This document shows, one piece after another, positions 44,073 through 52,812 of a stretch of DNA of 64,000 bases. Positions within the stretch are counted from its first letter, which is position 1. Each line of letters starts with the position of its first letter. The translations under genes were made by a program, and so were the position numbers. The DNA is taken from contig CAMBDW010000008.1 in NCBI GenBank assembly GCA_945865535.1, positions 18,801 to 82,800 on the forward strand, written 5' to 3'. The stretch comes from Chryseobacterium gleum (GTDB lineage: Bacteria > Bacteroidota > Bacteroidia > Flavobacteriales > BACL11). The notes beneath the pieces are model-generated. The model searched no databases, had not been told where the DNA came from, and worked only from the letters and a program-made list of their open reading frames with translations.

Positions 44073-44103
44073 TATGCGCTCCTTATTTAATATTCCAAGT
44101 TGA

Positions 44104-44277
44104 TTAATCCATGTTTACTGTAACTGTTTCATCTGCAATAATTTTCGCGGATTTATAGTTGGTTCCATTTTTTTCATTGTACTCTCTGTGGGCATGATCG
44201 CAAAAGTGGAGTGTTTTGCTCAATCCATAGGAGCAAATACTGTATTTTTTATCTTTTTGAAGTTCTATTTCTTTCAT
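44104..44277 (-). CDS. CDGSH-like iron-sulfur mini-protein with a missing ligand (57 aa)
   Basis: A 57-codon frame starts at ATG 44277, one base after the M61 peptidase stop, and ends at TAA 44104. Residues 12-30 read YSICSYGLSKTLHFCDHAH. Against the CDGSH consensus C-x-C-x2-[ST]-x3-P-x-C-D-G-[ST]-H, the first Cys (15), the Ser (20), the C-D pair (26-27) and the last His (30) are kept, but the second Cys is Tyr 17, the Pro is His, and the G-S is H-A. The flanking 'REYNEKNGTNYKS' is typical of small flavobacterial CDGSH proteins. With only two Cys and one His it may bind a cluster poorly, use His 24 or His 28 instead, or have lost it. It is too short for usual gene-length cutoffs. Confidence 0.7.
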   Translation of the reverse strand: MKEIELQKDKKYSICSYGLSKTLHFCDHAHREYNEKNGTNYKSAKIIADETVTVNMD

Positions 44278-44278
44278 C

Positions 44279-45982
44279 TTAACTGGACCACACTTTTCTT
44301 AAAATTAATTGCTTTTCTGAAGCATTTTCTGTTTTTACAATTTCTAATAACTGATAATGATTTCCAATAGCTAAAGATATTGTTTTTTCTGAGAATTTCT
44401 TTTTAATGGTAAATGCAACTTTCTTTTTACATTCTTTTAAGATATCAGCTAAATTTTCATCTACTGCTTTTCCATTTACTTTTGTAATTTGATCTTCAGG
44501 TACTATTCCATTTTTATCGGTAATAGAATTTGGAGCTACCTTTTTGATTACTAATTTTTCATTTTCTTTTACAGCAATAAAACCAAAATACTGGGCTCCA
44601 AGATTAGGGTTTTTCTTCTCTTTCAATTCAATGCCCACTACTTCAAAAGTATTTTTAAGGGTAGGAATATAATCCTCAGTTCCATAAATGTGATTTTCAA
44701 ATATTTCAGCCACTCTCAATCCTCCAAATTTTTCACAAATATTTCTGAAATCATCTTCAGAATATCCCTTTTTTTTAAGTGCAAAATCTTCATAAAGCTC
44801 TTTCATAACAGAATGCAAACTATTTTTTCCGTTTGTATTTCTTATAATTTCCAAATCAATCATTAGCATGCAAAGTGCCCCATCTGCATAAATGGAAGTT
44901 TTCCTATTAGGAGAACCTAATTTATAGCCATCAAGCCAATTGTCAAAACCACTATCTGCAACTGATAAATTATATCTCCCATAATTAGTGAGGTGCCGTT
45001 CCAAGTTTTGATTCTGAGTTTTTACAAATTCCTCCCAATTAAAAACTCCGGAATTATACAACATCAAATCTCCCATATAAGTGGTAACTCCTTCAGCAAC
45101 AAAACCCGTTCTAAAGTAATTTTCCTGAGTATAATTATAAGGATACATTTCTTCTGGTCGTATCGCTTTAATATTCCAAGTATGGTAGAGTTCGTGGGAA
45201 CAAACACCCAGCAAATCTTCATATCTTTTGCTCATAATTTCGTCTCCAGGACCTAAAAGCAGAACCGTATTCTTAGTGTGTTCTACTCCATGATAACTCT
45301 TATAAGGAGTTATTTGAAAAAAGTAATGATACTCCTTAACAGGAAAACCACCAAAGTGTTCTATTTGGCTTTTCGTGAAAGCTGTAAAATCTTTTTTTAG
45401 TTTTTTCCAATCTAACTTGCACTGTCCTTGAAACCACAAATGGAATGTAATTCCATCTACCTGATAAGTTCCATGTTGTAATGTGTCCGAACAAATAATA
45501 GGAGATTCTGAAAGCAAATCATAACCCTTAACTGAAAGAACATTTCCATTTTTTTTCATGGAAGAAGCAATCTCATAATTTTTAGGAATTTGCATATTTA
45601 ATTGATACTCTTCCTCCATCCTGTCAACTATGTAAAACATACAATTTACAGGATTTAAATAAAGCTGATGTTCGTCCAAATAACAAGCTCCAGCATCTAA
45701 CTGATTGGCATAAAAATTATAAACAAGAGTAATTTCCTTGGCGCTTTCAGTTTCCACTTCCCATAAATCTTTAGTGATTTTCTTGAAAGATAATGGATTG
45801 TTATTTTCATCAAAAGCTCCCCATTTCTGTATATTTTGAGCAAAGTTAGCAAGCTCATACCTTCCTGGTCTCCATGAAGCAAGTTGAAACTGCATTTTAT
45901 TGACGCCATTTGTAGTTGTAGAAAGCTGAAAATCTACAAAATGCCTGTGAGGATTGCTATAGCTTATAGTATAATCTATCAT
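44279..45982 (-). CDS. M61-family (glycyl aminopeptidase-like) metallopeptidase with PDZ domain
   Basis: The 567-aa protein has an N-terminal beta domain starting 'YTISYSNPHRHFVDFQLS' (about 3-20), the zinc site 'CSHELYHTWNIKAIRP' (about 267-282; HExxH), the downstream Glu region 'FVAEGVTTYMGDLML' (about 298-312), and a C-terminal PDZ-like domain ('KVAPNSITDKNGIVPEDQITKVNGKAV', about 494-520). This is the M61 order. No signal peptide is evident at the first ATG, although many M61 members are exported. A TAAGTTTG promoter motif lies at 46007-46000 on the minus strand. It is the first gene of the long minus-strand run. Confidence 0.88.
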   Translation of the reverse strand: MIDYTISYSNPHRHFVDFQLSTTTNGVNKMQFQLASWRPGRYELANFAQNIQKWGAFDENNNPLSFKKITKDLWEVETESAKEITLVYNFYANQLDAGACYLDEHQLYLNPVNCMFYIVDRMEEEYQLNMQIPKNYEIASSMKKNGNVLSVKGYDLLSESPIICSDTLQHGTYQVDGITFHLWFQGQCKLDWKKLKKDFTAFTKSQIEHFGGFPVKEYHYFFQITPYKSYHGVEHTKNTVLLLGPGDEIMSKRYEDLLGVCSHELYHTWNIKAIRPEEMYPYNYTQENYFRTGFVAEGVTTYMGDLMLYNSGVFNWEEFVKTQNQNLERHLTNYGRYNLSVADSGFDNWLDGYKLGSPNRKTSIYADGALCMLMIDLEIIRNTNGKNSLHSVMKELYEDFALKKKGYSEDDFRNICEKFGGLRVAEIFENHIYGTEDYIPTLKNTFEVVGIELKEKKNPNLGAQYFGFIAVKENEKLVIKKVAPNSITDKNGIVPEDQITKVNGKAVDENLADILKECKKKVAFTIKKKFSEKTISLAIGNHYQLLEIVKTENASEKQLILRKVWSS

Positions 45983-46116
45983 CTTAAGAAATTAGGATAC
46001 AAACTTACAAGTTTTAGAGTAGTTTTAGAGTAATAAAAAATTCTAAATATGACATGCTAAACAATATGTTTTGAGTAATATTGCCATACTATATAAGAAT
46101 TTAAAAAAATAGTAAA

Positions 46117-47502
46117 ATGAACTATGATTTAATAGTGTTAGGAAGTGGTCCTGGAGGATATGTTGCGGCTATTCGCGCATCACAATTAGGATTAAAGGTA
46201 GCAGTTGTAGAAAAAGAAAGTTTAGGTGGAGTTTGTCTAAATTGGGGATGTATTCCAACTAAAGCGCTATTAAAATCAGCACAGGTTTTTGAATATATCA
46301 ATCACGCTCAAGATTACGGAATTACGGTAAAAGATGCCAATGCTGATTTCCCCTCAATTATTAAAAGAAGCCGTGATGTTGCCAATGGAATGAGTAATGG
46401 CATTGCTTACTTATTGAAAAAGAATAAAGTGGAGGTGATCACTGGTTTTGGTAAAGTAAAACCAGGAAATAAAATTAATGTTACTAATGATGGAAAGGCT
46501 ACTGATTATAGTGCCAAGCATATTATTATAGCAACTGGTGCTCGATCTCGTGAGTTGCCTAATTTACCACAAGATGGGAAAAAGATAATCGGTTACCGTG
46601 ATGCACTTGTTTTGCCAATTGCTCCTAAAAAAATGGTGATTGTTGGTTCTGGAGCAATAGGAGTAGAGTTTGCTTATTTCTACAATGCTATGGGTTCTGA
46701 TATTACTATTGTAGAATTTATGCCAAATATTGTTCCTGTTGAGGATGTTGATGTTTCTAAGCAACTAGAAAGGTCATTTAAAAAATCAGGTATTAAAGTG
46801 ATGACCAACTCATCAGTGGAGAAAGTAGATAAATCAGGAGTTGGATGTAAAGTATTTATAAAAACTAAAACAGGTGAAGAAATAATTGAGTGTGATGTAG
46901 TTCTTTCTGCAGCTGGGATTGTTGCTAATATCGAAAATATTGGATTAGAAGAAGTAGGAATTAAAGCAGATAAGGGTAAAATTCTAGTAGATGATTACTA
47001 TAAAACAAATGTAAATGGCTATTACGCCATTGGAGATGTTTTGTCTAATCAAGCGCTTGCTCATGTTGCTTCTGCTGAGGGAATTACTTGCGTAGAAAAA
47101 ATTGCAGGACACCATCCTGATCCCATTGATTACGGAAATATTCCAGGCTGTACTTATGCAATTCCAGAAATTGCATCAGTAGGTATGACAGAGGCTGCCG
47201 CTAAAGAAGCTGGATATGAAATTAAAGTAGGAAAATTTCCTTTTACTGCATCAGGAAAAGCATCTGCTGCAGGACATAAAGATGGTTTTGTAAAAGTTAT
47301 TTTTGATGCTAAATATGGCGAATGGTTAGGTTGCCATATGATAGGACATAATGTAACAGAAATGATTGCTGAGGCAGTATTGGCTCGTAAATTAGAAACT
47401 ACAGGCCATGAAGTTTTAAAGGCAATTCATCCTCATCCAACAATGAGTGAAGCTGTGATGGAAGCAGTTGCTGATGCTTATGATGAGGTGATACACATTT
47501 AA
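46117..47502 (+). CDS. lpdA: Dihydrolipoyl dehydrogenase
   Basis: The 461-aa flavoprotein is the E3 component of 2-oxoacid dehydrogenase complexes or the glycine cleavage system. It has the FAD-binding 'VLGSGPGGYVAAIRASQLG' (about 6-24), the redox disulfide 'GGVCLNWGCIPTKALL' (Cys about 40 and 45), the NAD-binding 'VIVGSGAIGVEFAYFY', 'YYAIGDVLSNQALAHVASAEG', and the C-terminal His-Glu pair in 'AIHPHPTMSEAVMEA' (His about 441). Length is standard. It is monocistronic and convergent with metK, 11 bases apart. Confidence 0.96.
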   Translation: MNYDLIVLGSGPGGYVAAIRASQLGLKVAVVEKESLGGVCLNWGCIPTKALLKSAQVFEYINHAQDYGITVKDANADFPSIIKRSRDVANGMSNGIAYLLKKNKVEVITGFGKVKPGNKINVTNDGKATDYSAKHIIIATGARSRELPNLPQDGKKIIGYRDALVLPIAPKKMVIVGSGAIGVEFAYFYNAMGSDITIVEFMPNIVPVEDVDVSKQLERSFKKSGIKVMTNSSVEKVDKSGVGCKVFIKTKTGEEIIECDVVLSAAGIVANIENIGLEEVGIKADKGKILVDDYYKTNVNGYYAIGDVLSNQALAHVASAEGITCVEKIAGHHPDPIDYGNIPGCTYAIPEIASVGMTEAAAKEAGYEIKVGKFPFTASGKASAAGHKDGFVKVIFDAKYGEWLGCHMIGHNVTEMIAEAVLARKLETTGHEVLKAIHPHPTMSEAVMEAVADAYDEVIHI

Positions 47503-47513
47503 TTAATAGTTAT

Positions 47514-48773
47514 TTACAAATTAAAAGCAGCCTTCACTTCTTTTTGGCAATCTAGTTTCTCCCAAGTAAATGTTTCTACATTAAAGCTTGTGTCTTTGCC
47601 TTGGATTTTGAAAGTAACCGTTTTATTTTCTGATTTTCTTCCCATATGCCCGTAAGCTGCAGTTTCAGAATAAATAGGATTTTTTAATTTTAATCGACTA
47701 ATAATTGATGCAGGTTTTAAGTTGAAACAAGCCATATTTTTAACTGTTTCAGCAATTTTCCCATCTGTCATATTTACTTTTGAAGTTCCGTAAGTATCTA
47801 CAAAAATTCCCATTGGCTCTGCTACACCAATAGCATAACTTACTTGTACTAAAATTCTTTCAGCAATACCAGCTGCTACTAAATTTTTTGCAATATGACG
47901 CGTTGCATAAGCTGCTGACCTATCCACTTTTGATGGATCTTTTCCTGAGAATGCTCCACCTCCATGTGCTCCTTTTCCTCCATAAGTATCTACAATAATT
48001 TTTCTTCCTGTAAGTCCGGTATCTCCATGAGGCCCTCCAATAACAAACTTTCCTGTTGGGTTTACATGATACTTTTCACTCCCAAATAAAGCTTTATTTA
48101 CATCTGATAGCTGTTCTTTAATTCTAGGGATAAGAATTTCTCTTACATCTTTGTCAATTTGCTCTTGCATAGGTTTTTCATCTGCAAAATCATCATGTTG
48201 AGTAGAAACAACAATATCACTAATTCTTTTAGGAGTGTGATTATCATGATATTCTAAAGTAACTTGCGACTTTGAATCTGGGCGTAAATAAGTCATTTCA
48301 ACTCCCTTTTTTCTGATATCAGCAAGTTCAATAAGTATTTTATGCGAAATATCTAAAGCAAGTGGCATTAGGTTTTCAGTTTCGTTTGTTGCATAGCCAA
48401 ACATCATTCCTTGATCACCAGCTCCTTGTTCTTTATTTAATCCTCTTCCTTCCACTACACCTTGATTAATGTCAGGAGATTGTTCGTGAATTGTTGAAAT
48501 AACACCGCAACTATCTCCATCAAATTTGTATTCTGATTTGTTGTATCCTATTTTTAGAATTACCTCTCTTGCAATTTTCTGCACATCAATATAAGCATCT
48601 GTTGTAACTTCTCCACTAAGTACTGTAAGTCCAGTGGTTACTAAAGTTTCACAAGCAACTTTTGAGTTTGGATCTTGGGCTAAAAAATTATCTAATAAGG
48701 CATCCGAAATTTGATCGGCTACTTTGTCTGGGTGTCCTTCTGATACGGACTCTGATGTGAAATAATAGGACAT
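47514..48773 (-). CDS. metK: S-adenosylmethionine synthetase
   Basis: MetK makes SAM from methionine and ATP. The 419-aa protein starts '[26 protein letters not shown]' (about 3-28), and has '[12 protein letters not shown]' (about 117-128), '[21 protein letters not shown]' (about 246-266), and '[20 protein letters not shown]' (about 271-290), the phosphate-binding signatures. Length is a little above the E. coli enzyme (384 aa) as usual in Bacteroidota. Its leader of about 115 bases contains a SAM-II-like aptamer, so it is probably feedback-controlled by its own product. It is divergent from metH. Confidence 0.97.
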   Translation of the reverse strand: MSYYFTSESVSEGHPDKVADQISDALLDNFLAQDPNSKVACETLVTTGLTVLSGEVTTDAYIDVQKIAREVILKIGYNKSEYKFDGDSCGVISTIHEQSPDINQGVVEGRGLNKEQGAGDQGMMFGYATNETENLMPLALDISHKILIELADIRKKGVEMTYLRPDSKSQVTLEYHDNHTPKRISDIVVSTQHDDFADEKPMQEQIDKDVREILIPRIKEQLSDVNKALFGSEKYHVNPTGKFVIGGPHGDTGLTGRKIIVDTYGGKGAHGGGAFSGKDPSKVDRSAAYATRHIAKNLVAAGIAERILVQVSYAIGVAEPMGIFVDTYGTSKVNMTDGKIAETVKNMACFNLKPASIISRLKLKNPIYSETAAYGHMGRKSENKTVTFKIQGKDTSFNVETFTWEKLDCQKEVKAAFNL

Positions 48774-48887
48774 ATTCTTTTCTTTTAAGTTTATAAATTA
48801 ATTTAAGAGAGACTTGGCGAATAAGCGCTAAAAGAAAACTTTTTTAGCATTTTTTTTAGTGGTTGCAATAGGCCAAATCTTTCCACT
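48774..48887 (-). promoter_or_regulatory. SAM-II-like riboswitch in the metK leader
   Basis: On the minus strand the aptamer spans about 48887-48839. The stem AGTGG (48887-48883) pairs with CCACT (48862-48858). Its loop holds GATTTGGCC (48879-48871) and TATTGCA (48870-48864), and the 3' strand is GCTAAAAA (48848-48841). These blocks, in this order and inside this H-type pseudoknot layout, match what I remember of the SAM-II (metA) consensus: GAUUU, UUGCA in the loop and GCUAAAA after the stem. GC in TATTGC can pair with GC of GCTAAA as in that fold. One weak point is the outer pseudoknot helix: the usual GG after the A-run is only one G here. The transcript should start near 48889, just before the aptamer. 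The rest, to 48774, is a candidate expression platform. Confidence 0.7.
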
Positions 48888-48895
48888 TTAGTTTG

Positions 48896-48903
48896 CAAAT
48901 TTA
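48896..48903 (-). promoter_or_regulatory. Bacteroidota -7 promoter element of metK
   Basis: TAAATTTG on the minus strand matches TAnnTTTG. Transcription should start about 7 bases downstream (near 48889), placing the SAM-II-like aptamer at the very 5' end of the mRNA. No clear -33 TTG was found. Confidence 0.6.
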
Positions 48904-49000
48904 TAGTTTTTTTTAAAATCTTCTAAGTTAATTTAAGTTTGTTATTATAATGGAACGAAATTTTTTTGATATAACCTAATTTTTTTTCACTTTTTTTGTT

Positions 49001-49008
49001 TTTATTTG
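49001..49008 (+). promoter_or_regulatory. Probable -7 promoter element of metH
   Basis: TTTATTTG differs from TAnnTTTG at one position. Its spacing places the transcription start near 49014, immediately before the SAM-I aptamer at 49016, which is the main support. Confidence 0.4.
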
Positions 49009-49015
49009 CACCCTA

Positions 49016-49110
49016 CTTATCAAGAAAGACTGAGGGATGGGCCCTATGAAGTCTTGGCAACCTTGAAAATCCAAGGTGCCAAATCCCACTCCATAATGGA
49101 GGAAGATGAG
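49016..49110 (+). promoter_or_regulatory. SAM-I (S-box) riboswitch upstream of metH
   Basis: All elements of the SAM-I aptamer are present. P1 is CTTATC (49016-49021) with GATGAG (49105-49110). P2 is AAGAC (49026-49030) with GTCTT (49051-49055), with the kink-turn sequences TGA and ATGA. P2b is GGG/CCC (49034-49036 / 49042-49044) around ATGGG. The core GGCAACC is followed by P3 CCTTG/CAAGG with an AAAATC loop, then GGTGCCAAATCCC. P4 is CTCCA/TGGAG, then GGAAGAT. In this class, SAM binding stabilises P1 and turns expression off. The start codon of metH is 57 bases downstream. No strong U-rich terminator follows, so control may be at translation. Confidence 0.95.
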
Positions 49111-49167
49111 CGGAATTCAAAAATTCCTCACATCAATCTTTCTTAGTAAGTCTTATAAATTAAATTT

Positions 49168-52100
49168 ATGAGTAAGACAATAGAAGAACTATTAGCAGAA
49201 CGGATTTTAGTCCTAGATGGCGCAATGGGAACTATGATTCAGAAATATACTCTCTTGGAACAAGATTTTAGAGGAGAAAAATTCAAGAATCATGAGCGTG
49301 ATTTAAAAGGAAATAATGATTTGCTTTCTATTACTCGTCCTGATATTATTAAAGCAATCCATAAAGAATATTTAGATGCTGGAGCCGATATTATTGAAAC
49401 CAATACTTTTAGCGGTACCACTATTGCTCAAGCAGATTATAGTATGGAATCTGCTGTATATGAGTTAAACTTTCAATCAGCAAAAATTGCAAAAGAAGTT
49501 GCAATTGACTGTTCAACTGATAAAAAACCAAGATTTGTAGCAGGTTCTATTGGACCAACTAATCGAACGGCATCTATCTCTCCTGATGTTGAAAATCCTG
49601 CATTTAGGCACATTACTTTTGATCAGTTAAAACAAGCATATACCGAGCAAGTAAATGCTTTGCTTGATGGTGGAGTAGATTTATTATTGGTAGAAACCGT
49701 ATTCGACACTCTTAATTGTAAAGCGGCATTATTTGCTATTGAGGATGTATTTGAAGCAAAAGGAATTCGGGTTCCGATTATGGTTTCTGGCACAATAACA
49801 GATGAGAGTGGAAGGACACTTTCAGGACAAACAGCTGAGGCTTTTTTGAATTCTATTTCACATATTCCACTTTTGAGTGTTGGGTTTAATTGCGCTTTGG
49901 GAACAAAAGCAATGCGCCCTTATGTTAAAGAATTAGCAAAAAAAGCGCCATTTTTTGTAAGTGCCTATCCTAATGCAGGCTTGCCTAATGAAATGGGAGA
50001 ATATGATGAGAGTCCCCAAGCAATGGGAGCTCAATTAGAAGATTTTATGCAAAGTTCTTTGGTTAATATTGTAGGAGGTTGTTGTGGAACAACACCTGGG
50101 CATATTAAAGAATTTGCCCGAATTGCGAGTAAATATGCCCCCCGAAAAATTCCAAAACTTAAAAAGGCTATGCGCCTTAGCGGATTAGAAGCAGTTACAA
50201 TTTCAGCAGAAAGTAATTTTGCAAATATTGGGGAACGCACAAATGTAATGGGGTCTATACAATTTAAGCGTTTAATAAAAGAGGATAATTTGGAAAAGGC
50301 ATTGGAAGTTGCGCTTGATCAAGTTCAGGGAGGCGCTCAAGCCATTGATATCAATATGGATGATGGAATGTTGGAAGGAAAGGAGTGCATGATACGTTTT
50401 TTGAATTTAATTGCTGCTGATCCAGATATATCTAAAGTACCGATTATGGTGGATTCTTCTAAATGGCATATTATTGAAGCGGGCCTTAAATGCATACAAG
50501 GTAAAGGTATTGTAAACTCTATTTCCTTAAAAGAAGGAGAAGAGGTATTTAAACAACATGCTAAAACGATATTGAAATATGGAGCAGCTGTGGTGGTCAT
50601 GGCTTTTGATGAAAAGGGGCAAGCGGCTGATTATAATGATAAGATCAGAATTTGTAAAAGGGCGTATCGAATTTTGGTAGATGAAATTGGTTTTCCAGCA
50701 GAAGATATTATTTTCGATCCTAATATATTAACTGTAGCAACAGGAATTGAGGAACATAATAATTATGCAGTTGATTTTTTCAAAGCTACAAAATGGATAA
50801 AAGAAAATTTGCCACATGCTAAAGTAAGTGGTGGGGTAAGTAATGTGTCTTTTTCGTTTAGAGGGAATAATATTGTCCGTGAGGCTATGCACTCAGCATT
50901 TTTATTTCATGCTATTAATAATGGGATGGATATGGGAATTGTGAATGCCGGAATGATAGAGGTGTATGAAGATATTCCAAAAGATTTACTCAAAGCAGTT
51001 GAAGATGTACTTCTCAATAAAGATGATGGAGCTACTGAACGCTTAGTCGATTTAGCCGAAAATATAAAAGGCGAAGGAAAGCAAAGAATAGAAGATTTAT
51101 CTTGGAGAGAGCAATCCGTTGAAGCAAGGTTATCTCATGCTTTGGTAAAAGGAATAGTTGCTTTTATTGAGCAGGACACAGAGGAAGCAAGATTAAAATC
51201 ACAGCGGCCTTTAGATGTAATTGAAGGACCTCTTATGGATGGGATGGGAGTAGTTGGAGAGCTTTTTGGCGCAGGAAAAATGTTTTTGCCACAAGTAGTG
51301 AAAAGCGCAAGGGTAATGAAAAAAGCAGTTGCTATTCTTACTCCTTATATTGAAAAAGGAAAAACAGAAAGCACTAAAGCAGGAAAAATTCTTTTAGCCA
51401 CAGTTAAAGGAGATGTACACGATATAGGCAAGAATATTGTTGGAGTAGTTTTGGGTTGTAATAATTATGAAATTATTGATTTAGGAGTAATGGTTCCTGC
51501 CAATAAAATTTTGGAAGAAGCAAAAAAACATAAAGTTGATGTAATTGGATTAAGTGGATTAATTACACCTTCATTGGATGAAATGATTGATGTTGCTAAG
51601 GAATTACAAAGAAATGATTTTAAAGTTCCTATTATGATTGGTGGGGCCACTACTTCCAAGATTCATACGGCTGTAAAAATTAACCAGCATTACAATAACA
51701 ATACAGTTATACATGTTTTAGATGCCTCCAAAGCTGTAGGGGTTACCAGTAAATTACTAGGCAAAGAACAAGTCAATTTTAGAGCAGATGTTGCAGCAGA
51801 GTATGATGCAATTAAAGAAAATTATTTGAATAGAAAATCAGATAAAGATTATGTAAGTATAGAAAATGCTAGAGGAAATGCTGTTAAAATCGATTGGGAA
51901 AAAGAAGAAATTCATACTGCAAATCAGTTGGGGGTACAAATTTTTGAAAATATTGATATAGCTACTATTCGTAGCTATATTGATTGGACGCCTTTCTTTT
52001 TTACTTGGGAGATGCGTGAAAAATATCCTGCAATTTTAGAAGATGATTTTTTTGGTGAGCAGGCCATTCAGTTATTTGATGATGCAAATAAAATGTTAGA

Positions 52101-52803
52101 TAATATTATTAAAAATAATTGGCTGCAAGCCAAAGCTGTTATTGGTATTTGGGAAGCAAATTCAGAGGGAGATGATGTTCATTTATTTGAAAATGAAAAG
52201 CAAATAGAAACTTATAATTTCTTGCGCCAGCAAGGTAAAAAGAGTAAAGCAAATAGGTGTCTTGCTGATTTTGTAGCTCCACTTTCTTCAAAAAAACAAG
52301 ATTATATAGGTTCTTTTGTTTGTACAGCAGGATTGGAAATTGAAAAGCAATTGGCTGTTTTTGAAAAAGACCAAGATGACTACAATAGTATTATGCTTAA
52401 AGCTATTGCGGATAGATTGGCAGAGGCCCTTACCGAGTATATGCATGAGAAAATTAGGAAAGAAATTTGGGGTTATGCAGCTGATGAACAGTTTAAAAAT
52501 GAGAATTTGATTGAAGAAGAATATAAAGGAATTCGCCCTGCGCCAGGTTATACAGCCTGCCCTGATCATACCGAAAAATTAAAAATATTTGAATTATTGA
52601 ATGCTGAAAAAAGTATAGGAGTATCTCTTACTGAGAGTATGGCAATGAGCCCAAATGCTAGTGTAAGTGGATATTATTTTTCTCATCCAGAGGCTAAATA
52701 CTTTAGTGTAGGTAAAGTGCAAGATGATCAAATAGTAGATTATGCAAAACGAAAAAACATGAGTGTCGAGAGAGTTGAGAAATGGCTCCGCTCAAACATA
52801 TAA
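49168..52803 (+). CDS. metH: Cobalamin-dependent methionine synthase
   Basis: MetH transfers the methyl group of methyl-THF to homocysteine through cobalamin. The 1211-aa protein is full length with four modules: the homocysteine domain (about 1-325; '[10 protein letters not shown]', zinc ligands in 'VGFNCALG' and '[11 protein letters not shown]'), the pterin-binding domain (about 345-610; '[11 protein letters not shown]', '[11 protein letters not shown]'), the cobalamin domain (about 640-880; 'DVHDIGKNI' with the cobalt-ligating His near 751, then '[13 protein letters not shown]'), and the SAM-dependent reactivation domain (about 890-1211; '[17 protein letters not shown]'). It is under the SAM-I riboswitch and followed at 9 bases by metF, which supplies methyl-THF. 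Confidence 0.97.
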   Translation: MSKTIEELLAERILVLDGAMGTMIQKYTLLEQDFRGEKFKNHERDLKGNNDLLSITRPDIIKAIHKEYLDAGADIIETNTFSGTTIAQADYSMESAVYELNFQSAKIAKEVAIDCSTDKKPRFVAGSIGPTNRTASISPDVENPAFRHITFDQLKQAYTEQVNALLDGGVDLLLVETVFDTLNCKAALFAIEDVFEAKGIRVPIMVSGTITDESGRTLSGQTAEAFLNSISHIPLLSVGFNCALGTKAMRPYVKELAKKAPFFVSAYPNAGLPNEMGEYDESPQAMGAQLEDFMQSSLVNIVGGCCGTTPGHIKEFARIASKYAPRKIPKLKKAMRLSGLEAVTISAESNFANIGERTNVMGSIQFKRLIKEDNLEKALEVALDQVQGGAQAIDINMDDGMLEGKECMIRFLNLIAADPDISKVPIMVDSSKWHIIEAGLKCIQGKGIVNSISLKEGEEVFKQHAKTILKYGAAVVVMAFDEKGQAADYNDKIRICKRAYRILVDEIGFPAEDIIFDPNILTVATGIEEHNNYAVDFFKATKWIKENLPHAKVSGGVSNVSFSFRGNNIVREAMHSAFLFHAINNGMDMGIVNAGMIEVYEDIPKDLLKAVEDVLLNKDDGATERLVDLAENIKGEGKQRIEDLSWREQSVEARLSHALVKGIVAFIEQDTEEARLKSQRPLDVIEGPLMDGMGVVGELFGAGKMFLPQVVKSARVMKKAVAILTPYIEKGKTESTKAGKILLATVKGDVHDIGKNIVGVVLGCNNYEIIDLGVMVPANKILEEAKKHKVDVIGLSGLITPSLDEMIDVAKELQRNDFKVPIMIGGATTSKIHTAVKINQHYNNNTVIHVLDASKAVGVTSKLLGKEQVNFRADVAAEYDAIKENYLNRKSDKDYVSIENARGNAVKIDWEKEEIHTANQLGVQIFENIDIATIRSYIDWTPFFFTWEMREKYPAILEDDFFGEQAIQLFDDANKMLDNIIKNNWLQAKAVIGIWEANSEGDDVHLFENEKQIETYNFLRQQGKKSKANRCLADFVAPLSSKKQDYIGSFVCTAGLEIEKQLAVFEKDQDDYNSIMLKAIADRLAEALTEYMHEKIRKEIWGYAADEQFKNENLIEEEYKGIRPAPGYTACPDHTEKLKIFELLNAEKSIGVSLTESMAMSPNASVSGYYFSHPEAKYFSVGKVQDDQIVDYAKRKNMSVERVEKWLRSNI

Positions 52804-52812
52804 AATAAGATT

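Noticed and set aside
44188..44370. A 60-codon plus-strand frame across the CDGSH-like gene
   Set aside because: It is antisense to the M61 peptidase end and the CDGSH-like frame, and it has no recognisable product. The minus-strand frame matches a known family and operon spacing.
48904..49000. Search for a cobalamin riboswitch in front of metH
   Set aside because: MetH uses B12, but no B12 box or long leader is present. The leader is fully explained by the SAM-I aptamer and platform.
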